A stretch of DNA of 64,000 nt from Ancylostoma caninum (Eukaryota > Nematoda > Chromadorea > Rhabditida > Ancylostomatidae). A program made the translations under genes and the position numbers. Below are positions 12,847-24,360 of the stretch, in pieces; within the stretch, counting starts at the first letter, position 1, and the number at the start of each line of letters is the position of its first letter. The DNA is taken from assembly GCA_037903475.1 (NCBI GenBank), contig JBAJFG010000179.1:1-64000 (forward strand), read 5' to 3'. The notes below the pieces were generated by a model. That model worked only from the letters and a program-made list of their open reading frames with translations, had not been told where the DNA came from and did no database searches.

Positions 12847-13012
12847 CAGTCCTTTTCGAAAAGATAAGCGGATTCCGTGACAGAAACGCAGTAGGACCTT
12901 AGCGATGGATGCGGAGAGAGCATGCTCTAAATAAGAGAGTCGAGTAGGTCCCGCCGCGATTCTGCGGCTGCATGAAGCCGCACACACAATCTGTCTATCT
13001 TTTTGACGAGGA
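12847..13012. mobile_element. Small MITE with CAGTCCTTnTCGAAAAGAT ends, copy 1
   Basis: Left end CAGTCCTTTTCGAAAAGATA after TA; right end CTGTCTATCTTTTTGACGAG. Same family as the adjoining pair at 24361-24714. Confidence 0.75.
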
Positions 13013-14436
13013 CTTCATGTGAAGCGGCATGGATACATTTTGAAAAATTTGAAAGAAGTTGGCATTGTTTCAAAAATTCCAGTAAGAAATCGGGAAGGAA
13101 CAAAAGTTCCTGTTGGCTGTTGTAGCTTGGCCACGCCCTCGCTCTCAATCCTCTTTGACAGAAGTTTCTAAACCTTCTCACAACACTTTTGAGAAAGTGA
13201 TAGTATCAGTTGCTATCATTTACTTCACGGCAAGCAAAAATTTTTCAACTGGGACACTTTGAAATTTAAAATCACTTGGAACATAGAATTTAAAAAGCTC
13301 AATACTAATCGCTGCCGTTCTTTTGAGTGAAATCCCCTACCATAATCTACAGTAAGTTTCTTTTGTAGGTTACTGTATGTGTCACAAACATAACGACCTG
13401 CAGCACGGGCTGATACCGTTTTCGCACAGGAATTTGTCGAATCACCATAGGTCTACAGTAACCTGCTGATCTCTCGACATTTTCCTTGATGAATAATGGC
13501 ATCACTTTCGGGTAGTACAGTGTGGATTTACGCAAGGTAGTGATGAAGGATTACTGTTTATAGTCCCCGCGCGGAATGGGCTCGCAAAATGATGAAATAC
13601 TGTCGGAAATCATGTCAGACCCTCCGTTCGACGAGAGAAAAACAGCCATAACAGATAAAACTGTGTACATTCGATCTAAATTTGGAAAAATTTCCTAAAA
13701 TTTCTCGGTCTTACGCTTTAAATCGGCTGTTTTTCAGGCCCAATGAAAAAATCCAGGCTGTCTACAGTTGACTGGCACCTGATCGAATCATGCATGGCAG
13801 ATTGTCTGTGCCGTCCTCCACATCCCATGGTTTCCCACTGTTGAATTACGGCCGCCGCCGATAAAAACACAACGGAAAATCGCGGCCAAGGCGTGCAAAA
13901 GTCGCCGAAAAAGCGACATTCCCGCCGGCCCATCGAAACGGCTGTAAAACTCGTTCAGCGAAATTTTACGTGCATCGTAAAGCAGTCGAGCGTATTGCGC
14001 ATGTGCTGCCCTGATTCAGGGTTATTCTTGAAGGTTCTTCACGGTGGTCACGTGGATCTGCGTGGAGATATACTACTTTGTAATGTTGAGATTCGCCGAA
14101 ATCAAATGTTTGCAATGGAAGGGACTTGTTTGGTTGTAATGTGGCTTTGAAGGTTGTGAATGGTAGAAGTAGCAACAAAGGTCATCGGAAAAAAGGGTTT
14201 CTCCGGCGGAAATCTGAAAAAAAAATCGGAAAAAAATGAAAAACGGTTTTCTTAGGACTGAGAGGTTCAAATTTGAATCAGATCAGGAGGAGATTTTCCA
14301 GGTTTTCTTTTTCTTTTTGGTGCAGTTCTGCTTTTTAAATTTTTATCATATTCCGTAGGAATAAAAAAACGACACTGAAACCTAGACCCGCCTCCATCAT
14401 AGGAAGAAGGGGTAGTCTCAGCTGGCTTGATGGGCA
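13013..14436. other. Gene-free stretch
   Basis: Nothing recognised on either strand. Confidence 0.45.
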
Positions 14437-15076
14437 CCAGTAAGGGGTAAATTTGGGTACGTTGACAACCTTACCATGGGTAACCTCAATGATGCATTCA
14501 GGCCATGGATGAAATCCGAGACTGGAGCGCGAGAGCCATTTGCGAACACTTAAACATCGGACGAAGCCGCAATGAATATGTTACTGTTTCCGATTGCCTT
14601 TTAAACTGCTAGCTCCTATAGGTCGGATAAACCTAACCTACAGTAAAATAGATGGATAAATATTCCGGCTACATTATTTTTATACTACGGCTAATTTCCT
14701 ACTGGACGGAAGTGAATTTGTACATACAAACCACCAACATCAACCTATCCGTCATAATATGGGCGAAAAATTATACAGACCCCGGAAAATATGCTTATCA
14801 TGGTCTTGCGGCAAAGTATATCCAATCCTAGACATGTGTTTCAAGGATTAAGAGAATCTTCCAAATTGCTGCTTGGTTCCACATGGTGTCTTGTACCTAT
14901 GAGTACGATTACCCAGCAGCGGGGCGTAGAGAAGGTCACCTGTTGGGTAAACACCCTCCTTGCCACATAAAGGGTAAGTTTGAGTACATTGAGGAGTCTA
15001 CTGTGGGTAAACCCAGTAAAGCATCTTGGCCCTGGCTCTCCGCTGGGGGCGTTTGCCAGGGTAAATGCCAGAGTTA
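14437..15076. repeat. CATGGGTAAC dispersed repeat, degenerate cluster
   Basis: 14437-14505 carries GGGTAAATTTGGGTACGTTG then TTACCATGGGTAACCTCAAT. Weaker GGGTAA-containing units follow to 15076. Confidence 0.6.
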
Positions 15077-16257
15077 ACTTCTGTCGAGATGGGGGTGGGG
15101 TCGTGTTCCACGGAAAAAGGATATAGATAATAGTAAGAACGTCTGTTCCTGAATTAAATCATTGTTACTATTTATTCTGTTCTAATTATTTATTCCTTAG
15201 TGAAAATTTTATTTCAAATTAAATTCCTTTCCTTTTTTCCTGTTTCTTCTATACTTCAAATCAGACGATGTGTCTTCTCTGGTGATATGTCCCGTACCTG
15301 AGCAAAGCGGTTCAAGTCAAGACCAGACCGGAATTCCTGGAACATCTACAGATCCCCGCTGGATACCTTGGTGGGGGTGGGTGCCTTTTTCCTGGTATAA
15401 GGGTGTCCATAGAAGAACTAGTAATCTCCAACGCCAACAGCTGAGTGCGCAAGCGGAGAAAATGAGATAATGAGCCCATACGCATTTCTAGCTCAACTAA
15501 AATCTAAATAATCCGGAAGAGTGACATTTTCAAGGAAATTTGATCTACAGAATATTTCCACGTTCCCAAATCTATGTATTTATTCCATTACTCGCATGGA
15601 AACTGCGTCAAACGAATGCCACACACTGAACGAATACCTTACCATTAATTAGTAGGTGAATGTTGCGTGCACAGGATGACACCACTACCGTTTCAATTCA
15701 AATACGGAGCTATGTGAACCGCTTGACTGTTTTTCAGGAATTTCATCCGTAAAGCCTCTTTTCAGTTGTTGAAGAGTTTTTCTGAAAAAAAAAATCTATT
15801 TAGTCCGAGACATCGTGAAGCCTTCCCAGCAGAAGGATGTTTGTTTATTTGTTTATTCATACATACACTCTGGGTGCTCCTACAATCAGGAACATCATGC
15901 AAATAACTTTTGAAATGATGTATTTACTGTAGTTCTATCTCAACTCTTCTGAAGACAATAAATGATGTAAATAAAAATATAAAATAAAGGTAAAAATAAC
16001 ATAGATAAAAATATGCAAACGAAACAAAAAAGAGATGTAGTGAAATGGGATTCCAAGAAAACAACTCATATCTCAAGGATTTTGAAATGAAGTTAAAGGA
16101 TGCCAGTGATTTCCCATGGAAATCAAGAAAACCCACTGGCTTTCATTCCGGAACATAGAGGATGTAACTTTCTTGCAACCCTCGAGTTTTAGATATTATT
16201 TAGATATTATTGATGTGCTCAGTTTGGTTCTAAACTGTGTGATTTGTCCTGATTTCT
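15077..16257. other. Gene-free stretch
   Basis: No gene seen; AT-rich. It lies downstream of the transporter gene's 3' end. Confidence 0.45.
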
Positions 16258-16263
16258 TTTATT
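16258..16263 (-). terminator. Poly(A) signal AATAAA for the transporter gene
   Basis: AATAAA on the minus strand about 185 bases after the TGA at 16448, a normal 3'UTR length for nematodes. Confidence 0.5.
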
Positions 16264-16447
16264 GATTACTAAACTTGACAAGCGGACAGCACCAAGGTAT
16301 ACAGCAGTAGCAGTAAGTATAGTATGCAATGCAACGATAAACTAATCTCGAGATCAACATGTGACTACTGAAAATATCTGTGGGTTATTCTTCGACGTCA
16401 ACACCACTGTAGGCATTAGGTCTCCTCCACTTTGAGTTGCTGCAGGT

Positions 16448-19400
16448 TCATGGGGAACTCTGATCCAGTGGAACATGCTCGTTTTCGAACCCGTCCACCG
16501 ACGTTGGCTTTGTTTCCACGCCAAGCTGAAACGAATTTATTCAACCAATGTCGTTCTTATTTATGCACTAGTTATGAACATAAAGTAGAAATATCTGTAA
16601 AAGTGGAATAAGTTAACAGGTATGTTATGTTGATCATTGGAACTCAAGTGTTCGATGCTTTTTCTACCATACAGGTTGTTGTAGGAATGCTAGAAATTAA
16701 AAAAAATGCCGGAAAGGAAAATGCCCAGGTTTTTTGGCAAGATATTGGCAAATATTGGATGTGCCGTATCACTGGGCTGACCTAATAGAATTTCTTTGTG
16801 CCGCGACATTCCTACCGTCCAACTGGCTTTGCTGACTTCTTTGTAATTGGTCATATTTGCTACTTTTTGCTGAACTTCTGGCCGCTTTATGGTGCTGATT
16901 GCATTGGCTCACCGTCTTGATGTATGAATAAATAAAAATAAATAAATAAAATAGGATTACATGGAGTTTTTATCGAAACTACCTTCTTGTGCCCTTTATT
17001 ATTCGAATGAGTGATGAAAACTGAGCGCCCCACACGCTTTTCATGGCTATTGATCTTTGACTCATAACACTTAATTTACTTATACTTATACCATATCCAC
17101 ATCCACGACGTTCCTCTCTGAACTTTCTAAGGTTATATTACATTAATAGGGTTAAAAAACAAAATTGAATGGAACTTACATCGCCCTCTTCGATGGGACT
17201 CTGAACAAGGATGTGGTCCTCTTTGGGTTCGACAGTTTCGTTGGTGACATTGTCAAGGTCTACTCCTTTCGTTTCGATCTAAACATGCCATTTTGCTCTG
17301 GAATAAAGCGGTACTCCACTCTACTTACCAGGTATTTGTACGAGACAACAAGATTGATACTTCCTAGTACGAACACGCTGAAAAATACCGATGGAGGCCA
17401 GAAATTGTTCAGATGTGTGAGCTGAAATTTGGCGGAAATGCTGCGTGAGACCTTCAGTTAAGTGGAGGCAGGACCCACCAAAGGCGAAGCGATTGCACCA
17501 ATTCGTGCCATTAGGGAGCAGCTACCAGTGCAAGCGCCTCGACAGGATGTCTCGAACGACTCCATGGCGCAGAGGAAGCACGCATCCCAGGTGTACTCGA
17601 GGAAAGCTGTGCCGACCACGTTTATTACGAGGATACCTACTCCCTGCAACGGAGGTTGTGCAGAGAAAAGAAGGTTTTTAATTTAAGAAAATCGTCGTAG
17701 AATAATAGCAAGATCCACAAAGTCATAACTTAGCACAGCCATGGTCACCTTTTTTCTAAAAGAACCTATTTTTTTCCCAGAGTTCAAAAAAAGTTCGAAA
17801 AAAAGTTTCCAAAAGTCTTTCAAGTGTTGGGTGTGTAGAATGTTTTAGAATTACTTTGTACTCGATGATATCATTGCCTTTTTGCGAGCACAATGTTGGT
17901 CAAGCACTCTTGCATTAAACAATACCACCCGTCTAGTCTGCCGCGTCGCACCACCTACGCGATGCGGCAGACAAACAAGTTGGACGTTTCTACTTCGATT
18001 TCCTGTATTTTCCAACGTCTCCTTCGTGTCATTATCTTCATTTCTAAAGCATGTATGAAAACATAAGCAAAACATCAATACCAGCAACGGCACACAACCA
18101 CCCAGCTGGTCTGCCGCATCGCATAGGTGGCGCGGCGCAGAAGACCACATCGGCGGTATTCTGTGATACAAAAGTGATTGACAGTCATTGTAATTGAGCA
18201 GAGTAGTAAATTATTACAATTACTATACGAAAACTCACATTGTAATGTAACATGGTCAGGATGCTGAGGATTAGGAAACAAATGCAGACCACTAACTGGG
18301 CGCCTTGGTGAAGCGTTCTGCGGCTGAGTGCCGGATACCACGTGTCTGCCGCTAGCAATATCTGCCAAACACCACATATATGAATATGTGACGAAAAAAA
18401 GAAATGAGACATCTCTTTACAAGGTACCATCAATTTTTTCAGAGGTATTTCATGTGGTGATAGCGATTTTTATATCGCCTGTGTACTATAACCCCGTTCT
18501 GGCGAGACTATTCGTGTTTAGCTCATCAAACAAACCCCGTGTTCAAAATTTCTGCACGAAACATCCTGCAGTTTTGGATCCGCTAAAAGAGAATAGTATG
18601 CAAGGAAAAATACAAAAAAATGGGCAATGAGGGTCACGCCTAGAAAAAAAAACGACAGATTTCCAGTAAGCTTCCACTTCCACTTACCCATTTCGCTATG
18701 ATTATAAACACAGCAAAAAGCATCTGATTTGTAAACAAGTTCCCGTAAATGGCGTTCGAGTTGAGATTGTTCCCATATTCACAAAATGCGGCGACGAACC
18801 ACATCATCCACAACACACCCAGTCGACGGAAAACTCCTGGATTTCGTAACATCTCGAACACACTCTAAAACTAAAAATTCAAGGAAAATGCGCAAAATGC
18901 CTAGGTTTTCCTCTTCTTACTATATGGTAAATATATTATTTCCACAGATGAAGACCACAGGTAGGAGTGGTATGAAATTTGCAAAAAGAGCAAAGAATTC
19001 CATTCTATTATACAATGGAGGAGACACTCAAAGGTTCAGTTCCACTCACCTTCACATGTTCGACGGGTTTGCGCTCCACTGGTTTATACTTGACACCAGC
19101 GAATCGCGCGATGTAGCGCTCGGACGCACGCATCTCTCTGGTGCGACCCTGTTCGAGAACATAGCTATCTTTATCCAGAAAACTGCAGTGGACGTCAGTC
19201 GTTATAGCATCTCAGACAGAAAGTACAACGCTGCCTTATCTGTTAGCTGACGTTAATTCACGTATAGAATTAACGCCTGGGTTAACATATACCAACATGG
19301 GTAAGCGAGTGATGCGGAGCGGCTCCCTTTGTCTGCGATTCAATAACGATTGAGCTCCACTGTATGACTTGTTACAGTAGAGCTCTACTTCTCAGAAAAT

Positions 19401-21925
19401 CGTCGTTATTTTACACAATGGATCCTTAAAAATAATTTAAAAAATTGACTACCTTTTTGTGCAACCAAGTGGGACTTTCTGGAAAGAGAAAGAATATGCA
19501 GAGAATACCAGGGACCAGAATAAGAGCACAAGCGATACTCGCAGACCTCCATCTAGGATAAAACATACAAGTGATAGTAAGAATCGCACGAGCAACACCC
19601 TGCAATTGTAAAAGTTCCATAGGCTCGTAGATTATTGGTAACTCCTTACCCAATTGAAGATTCCACGCAAAACCATGCGTTGTTGCGGTAGAAGTAGTTC
19701 GGTTACAAAAGTGCCAAACGTCACGAGTGTTCCCCCAACGGATAAGCCAACGAAGAAGCGCAGCGTATGAAGGACCTGCCATGAAGGGGCGAAACCTGAG
19801 CAGAAAAAAATTGTAACGGGTTGGTTTGTTTCACTGGGGTTGGCAGTTGGAGAGGCGCCAGGGAGAAAAAGGAAAGTGCGCAAGAACTGGAGAGGGCGCA
19901 GAGAAAGGAAGGGGTGACTTGATAGGCAAAGTCATTTCGGCGTAGAGGTAGAGTACGAAACGGAATTTAGGCCATTTTTCCATTTGTTTCTTTTTTTAAA
20001 TAAGTTTATTCTTTTTTATTGATTAGCTATTGCTGACCCGATAGAAGAACGGCGACGAACCCAATAGAGAACACCAATAGAGATAGAGGCTTCCTTCCGT
20101 AGATGTCCGATAGGGTGCCGAAGGTGAATGTTCCTGCAAAAAAAATAGGAATAGTAAAATGAAATGTAATAAAATATAAATTGAACTATTAATAAAAATA
20201 ATATAAATAAATAATAATAAAATGTAAAATGTGAAAGTATGGTTAAAGAATGTTTCGAAAACTGATGTTCGGGAGGAGGGGGAGGTGGTGGGAGAAAGAA
20301 TTGGGGTCTGCGCCACTTTGTGGAATAGGACCGAAAACTAATAAAAATTGTCGTGACTCTCCGTCACGAATTCCTATCAAAGGACGCTTTCGACCAACGT
20401 CAACTGGTCCCGCAACTAAGTCCGCGGTGCGCGCTCACTCTCAGCCGTATTCACTCGCGGAGTACGCCGCTGATTGGCCACGCCCACTGCTCAAAATGGT
20501 ATAAATGCGGCCCGTTTCATCACATGGGCTCTCTTCAACTTCTTCCACTACCGTCACTCCGCCGTTCCGTTCGATCCGCTCCGACATCTTACCGGGAGCT
20601 CGCAATGGCCCATGGTTCGATGATGCCGTCGCCGCCAGAAGTCCCGCCGGTCTGTTGATGTCGCCGGTCGTCGCCAGCCAACTCCATCCGCTCAACGCCA
20701 TGCTGTCGTCGATCCAGGAGCGTCGCGCGTGTCCAGGCCGGTTTACCAACCTGACCCGCTGACTCTTTTGATTTAGTTTGTATATTGTATTGATGTCTTT
20801 TTCTATTGCAAGTGGGAATATGAAGTGGCTATGTTATTTATGTGAAGATCAGAGGGAATATTGTTAGAAGGTATAACAAGTATCGTTCACCTGGGAAGTG
20901 GGAAAGCGCTGAACACGCCGTACTATGTAACGCTCGCGCGCTTCGCTCGCATGCGCTAGGGTAGTAGGCCTCTCACACTTAGCCCGCTGGCTTATGAGTA
21001 GGTCCACTGACATCTTAGGCGCGCGGTACTACCCTTAAAGTGTCCTTGTGGGTTGTTGGTAAAACTCTCTTTTGCCGTGTCCGGTTCGGGTGCTACCACC
21101 GACGCCCGGAGCGGGTGCGACAAAAATATTATTCATGATAGTATGTAACTAGTAAAGGTTATTTTGGGGGGGGGGGAATAATAATAATGAAAATAAACAA
21201 TTAAGAATACACCGGTGCAGAGCTTTTATTCGTTTTGCAAGGTGTTCGAAGATTTGCAGACGCTACCCCCCGCACTTCTCCCACCGCCCCCCCCCCCTTA
21301 CGTGTGTCACTGCCATGGATAGGAGACGAATGCTCAGAGAAAACCAACCGATTAAGACTCCAAAAAACTGAATCTGTGAAAATGCTGCCATTAGGTACGA
21401 GTTTTCGCTGCAGATCCACTGAAATCTGTAACGGAAGTTTTTAGCTACTACAACCGCCCAACTAGTACTCCTCTTTCTGGAAAAGAACAACCTACTCCAT
21501 CGCCGCTGAGTAAAAATAGACTTCGTAGAAAGTTAAGTTGTGCTGACACGTCTCCAATATAGTGCAGTCCTGAGAGATCTTTCCGTCACCTACAGAAGGT
21601 AATGTGATAGTAATTACAGTTTCTGTGCTTGTCTGTAGCGCACCCTGAGTGCAATAAAAATGAAATGAAATGAAAACACAGTGCCTAACTTTGGTTAATA
21701 TCTAAGTAGACTACTCTAGCTATTCCTCATAACTTTCTTGTACTGAAAACATAACAGTAAGGATAACAAACCACATCTCCATTTAGGTGAATAGTTAGAA
21801 AATATAGCGAATATCTGCTGTGCCGCAAAAAATGACGCGAATATCCATGTCGACAGAACAAGCAGGTGAAACCGATTCAGTTCGTAGAAAGACATCAAAG
21901 ACCGAAAAAACTGAACTGAACACAT
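16448..21925 (-). CDS. SLC22-type organic ion transporter (MFS), 13 exons
   Basis: Exons, 5' to 3' on the minus strand: 21925-21772, 21589-21496, 21425-21349, 20133-20038, 19795-19650, 19599-19453, 19148-19050, 18864-18688, 18361-18239, 17643-17479, 17421-17329, 17278-17180, 16525-16448 (stop TGA). All have GT/AG borders and matching phases, giving about 515 residues. Seen: a first hydrophobic helix (FHLLVLSTWIFASFF); a Cys-containing extracellular loop; MFS motif A as GTLSDIYGRK; PESPTWL after helix 6; the late SLC22 signature ESFETSCR...ARIGAIASP; and ETKGVDL after helix 12, where LPETKG is usual. Family knowledge: plasma-membrane carriers of organic cations, anions or carnitine; the substrate cannot be read from sequence. 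The start is the least certain part: the ATG touches an AG and the N-terminus is about 10-20 residues shorter than usual, so a small upstream exon may be missing. Introns hold transposon pieces and a plus-strand ORF. Confidence 0.92.
17891..18190. mobile_element. MITE in transporter intron, CAATCACT-ended family, copy 1
   Basis: Ends CAATGTTGGTCAAGCACTCT and AAGTGATTGACAGTCATTG are inverted repeats. Inside, two GC-rich arms (GTCTGCCGCGTCGCACC and GGTCTGCCGCATCGCATAGG) resemble the copy at 27676. Lies wholly within the intron 17644-18238. Confidence 0.7.
19271..19330. repeat. CATGGGTAAC repeat fragment in transporter intron
   Basis: GGGTTAACATATACCAACAT then GGGTAAGCGAGTGATGC, a diverged copy of the element at 945-1050, inside the intron 19149-19452. 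Confidence 0.4.
20265..20350 (+). mobile_element. Fragment of the hAT-type MITE in a transporter intron
   Basis: G-rich run followed by GGGGTCTGCGCCACT and an AATAAAAATT stretch, matching the left half of the copy at 62510. The terminal repeat itself is not recognisable. Confidence 0.45.
20469..20506 (+). promoter_or_regulatory. CCAAT-like, CACCC-like and TATA boxes
   Basis: Ordered boxes on the plus strand: GATTGGCC, then CCACGCCC, then TATAAAT, with spacing usual for a compact RNA polymerase II promoter. Transcription would begin near 20530. This is by motif only. Confidence 0.4.
20505..20762 (+). CDS. Candidate intronless ORF nested in a transporter intron
   Basis: An 85-codon frame on the strand opposite the host gene, inside its 1.2-kb intron (20134-21348). 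It ends with a run of G/C-ending codons (SSIQERRACPGRFTNLTR then TGA), unlike the AT-rich surroundings. A TATAAA at 20500, an ATTGG box at 20473 and CCACGCCC at 20478 precede it. The nominal ATG overlaps the TATA box, so the true start would be downstream: ATG 20658 in this frame, or ATG 20524 or 20605 in other frames. No known domain recognised. It could also be a GC-rich non-coding transcript or captured transposon cargo. Fragments of a hAT-type element flank it on both sides in inverted orientation. Confidence 0.3.
   Translation: MRPVSSHGLSSTSSTTVTPPFRSIRSDILPGARNGPWFDDAVAARSPAGLLMSPVVASQLHPLNAMLSSIQERRACPGRFTNLTR
21225..21316 (-). mobile_element. Inverted fragment of the hAT-type MITE
   Basis: On the minus strand it starts CAGTGACACACGTAAGGGGG and continues into the same G-rich left half as at 20265, but in the opposite orientation. 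It lies in the same intron, beyond the nested ORF. Confidence 0.4.
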
Positions 21926-21943
21926 CTAATAACCAAATAGAAA
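21926..21943 (-). promoter_or_regulatory. Possible acceptor abutting the transporter ATG
   Basis: The minus strand reads a T-rich run ending in TTATTAG directly before the first in-frame ATG. It may be a trans-splice site, or a cis acceptor from an unseen upstream exon. Two more AGs (ending TTCAG) lie just inside the exon and would give a later exon start. Confidence 0.35.
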
Positions 21944-21967
21944 TGGAAAGACCCCGAACTCCTAGAT

Positions 21968-22231
21968 GTGTCCACCATGAATCTATCGGAAAAACGTGAA
22001 AAAGGGAAAAATTCAGACGTCAAGCAGTTGGAGTACATTTGTATTTTACTTGCAAATTTGAATTCTGTTGTGAATTTTACAGATTCCTGCTTTGGTGGTA
22101 ATGGGACCCTCGAAAATGTGAGCGGGGCGTCGGCTCATATCGATGCTGCTATTGTTAACGCGTCTCTAACGTCCAAGAAGGAACCCCAAAATGCTGTTGA
22201 AACAGCAGATATTCCGGGTTCTTTAACATAG
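21968..22231 (+). CDS. Unrecognised 87-codon ORF
   Basis: ATG-to-stop frame on the plus strand; the latter part (CFGGNGTLENVSGASAHIDA, ending ADIPGSLT) has normal amino-acid composition and follows a TTTTACAG acceptor-like sequence, so it could be a terminal exon. No known domain. The opposite strand is also open, which weakens the case. Confidence 0.18.
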   Translation: MSTMNLSEKREKGKNSDVKQLEYICILLANLNSVVNFTDSCFGGNGTLENVSGASAHIDAAIVNASLTSKKEPQNAVETADIPGSLT

Positions 22232-22632
22232 AAAAATAGGAAATCCAAGAAGATGAGCAAAGAGCTGAAAGAAGTGGGCGTTTGTCCCAATTTCTGAAGT
22301 AAAGAAAATGTTATGTTTTCATGGTTGGTCGGCTATCCTGGAAAGCCTAGGTTAGTAGTTATGCACTGGTAAAATCCAGAAAAGTTGGTTAGTAGAGAGA
22401 AATCGAGAAAAAATTTCACTACTTTGGGAGAAATAACTGGCTGGTTGTATTCCTGTGATTGGCTGCTTCTCATAATGGCCCTATCATAGAAACATGACCC
22501 GCGCCGTCTGGCTCATCAAGACCCACACCTAGATCCCTATAATTATTCGGTTATGATTTTTTTGGCGATGGGAGTTTTTGAAAATGAAATGATAATCAAG
22601 CTCGAGGATACACTGTCGATGAAAGTCATTGA

Positions 22633-22857
22633 TTACGGTTTTTCAATTCTGCGTTCTTCACGTTCCTGACAAGCAACTGCAAGCTCAATTGCTCGTCCAA
22701 AGACTTTCGATGCTGCTAATATGGTTCCCGTTGCATTAAGCGACAAAGATTCCTGGAAGCGACCCTCCTTCACCTCCAGGGCTAGGATTAATGGACGCAT
22801 AGCCAATTGAAGCCAGACCAGCAAATCAAACCTCACTTCCTGCGTCGTCTTTCGGCA
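22633..22857 (-). CDS. Unrecognised open frame, possible exon or gene fragment
   Basis: An open minus-strand frame after a stop at 22855-22857, reading VRFDLLVWLQLAMRPL and then FGRAIELAVACQEREERR to a TAA at 22633. The amphipathic, compositionally normal sequence looks protein-like, but I do not recognise it. It has no ATG near the left end (the frame begins with GTG after a stop), so if real it is an internal or last exon, or a decayed copy. It lies upstream of the transporter on the same strand but is not needed by that model. Confidence 0.22.
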   Translation of the reverse strand, partial: CRKTTQEVRFDLLVWLQLAMRPLILALEVKEGRFQESLSLNATGTILAASKVFGRAIELAVACQEREERRIEKP

Positions 22858-23536
22858 TTATACGGCCTATAGGATGATCAATCACGCTGATAGTTGTTGG
22901 TTAGCTTGACTACCGTTTCACGAATCTTATCCCCGATGTATCATCCCGAAGCTTGGATGGAGTCTTCCGTGATAGACAGAGGACACAACTAGCATACCTC
23001 ATCAGGGAAGGATACTAGGGGGGTTCGACAACCTTTCATGAAATGTACACTGTCGATTTCAGTTTTTGATGCTGATTTCAATTCTGTTCTCCTTATCTGC
23101 TGCGGAGCTTTCTGTGAAGAGTTACGTGGCATGATTTCGGCTTGTCTAGACTGGCCAATTCTGTCTTTCGAGTCATATTAGTCATATGGACCATGAAAAC
23201 AATCATTTTTTTTTCTCAATGCCTCACTTTCTCTCCCTAGAATGAACAATAGCTTTACTGTGACAGAAGCACCAGTGAAGATCCTCCGTTACTTTCTTTA
23301 TAAGCGTCTTATTTTTTCTTTGATGTGCGCACCTTTGCGGTGTATCAAGTAAATAAGTATTCTGCTAAAAACATGCCCGAAAATTATTTCAAAATTGTTA
23401 ACTATTTGGAACTAAATAATGCCTCCAAAATCTGATCATATCTAGACAAATCACCGCGATCTTTTGGCAGAATATATCCAAAAAGCCAAATTTTGGTTGC
23501 CTAGCACAAGCTAGCGCAATGCCAGGTAGCTCTTAA

Positions 23537-23754
23537 AGGCAAGGTCCGGTCAAAATTTTGCCCAGCCAGGTTTCTTGCTCTCTGGAGTCTGGACCATACC
23601 TGCATCTCAGGTTTGAGACCTCTGTATAAACTGTTTCGCTAGTTACGAAACAAAACGTCCGAGGATACGTCAGCCGTGGGAAAACGCGCTCCAACAGAGA
23701 AAGGCTGCGCGAGTGCATACTGAACAACGATGGACGCTCAGATGAGCCTTGCCT
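23537..23754. mobile_element. piggyBac-type MITE, 218 bp (shorter copy)
   Basis: Starts AGGCAAGGTCCGG and ends GCCTTGCCT between two TTAA sites (23533-23536, 23755-23758). Its interior matches the right half of the 9771 copy in the opposite orientation (GTTTGAGACCTC, AACGTCCGAGG, AAAACGCGCTCCAAC). Confidence 0.85.
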
Positions 23755-24360
23755 TTAAGAGAAAGTTCAGCAGCAGATAAGGAAAACGGGTTTGAGATCA
23801 CCATCGAAAACTGCACTTGACAGTATACATTTTGTTACGATTTCTAGGACCCCCCCCCCCCTAGTATCCCTCCCTTGTCAGAAGTGTTCACTTTTTCTGT
23901 TGGACACGTCATGTGGATGTTTGATTATTGCTACGAAATAAGTCAGTTCAAAGTCCACAGAAACAAAAGATCAAGAATGATAGACATGTATCATTTCGAG
24001 TACATCGAGATGAGAAATGTTGGAGGTTTTTCCTTAAATTTTCAAGAATTTCAGATAGGGTAAATTCGATGGTCCTCTTAAACCTGGAAATGCTTTAGCG
24101 CTTTATTTATTTCTTTATTGCCTGCTTCGTTAAGGTTGATATACAACAATTTTTACTCGCTAAGGTTTCGTCGTCATACCGTTATCAAGAGCTAAAAGTG
24201 GAAAAATTTCTATTTATGCGTGGTTTATACTCCCAATCACCTCGTCTGAACAGCGCATTCGACTCATCTCTATTAGGTAAATGACAGGTAGCATAAGTTT
24301 TGAGAGACGAACTCTCCATTTGCTCCACCAAGACACGTAGAATTTATCTGCACCTATGTA

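Noticed and set aside
18312..18377. Longer minus-strand frame continuing upstream of the transporter exon at 18361
   Set aside because: The upstream part lies before a clear TTTGGCAG acceptor and does not align with the transporter fold.
18786..19250. 154-codon plus-strand ORF
   Set aside because: Antisense to two transporter exons (18864-18688 and 19148-19050).
20441..20749. 102-codon minus-strand ORF in the GC-rich block
   Set aside because: Lies antisense to the better-supported plus frame and has no splice link to the transporter exons on that strand.
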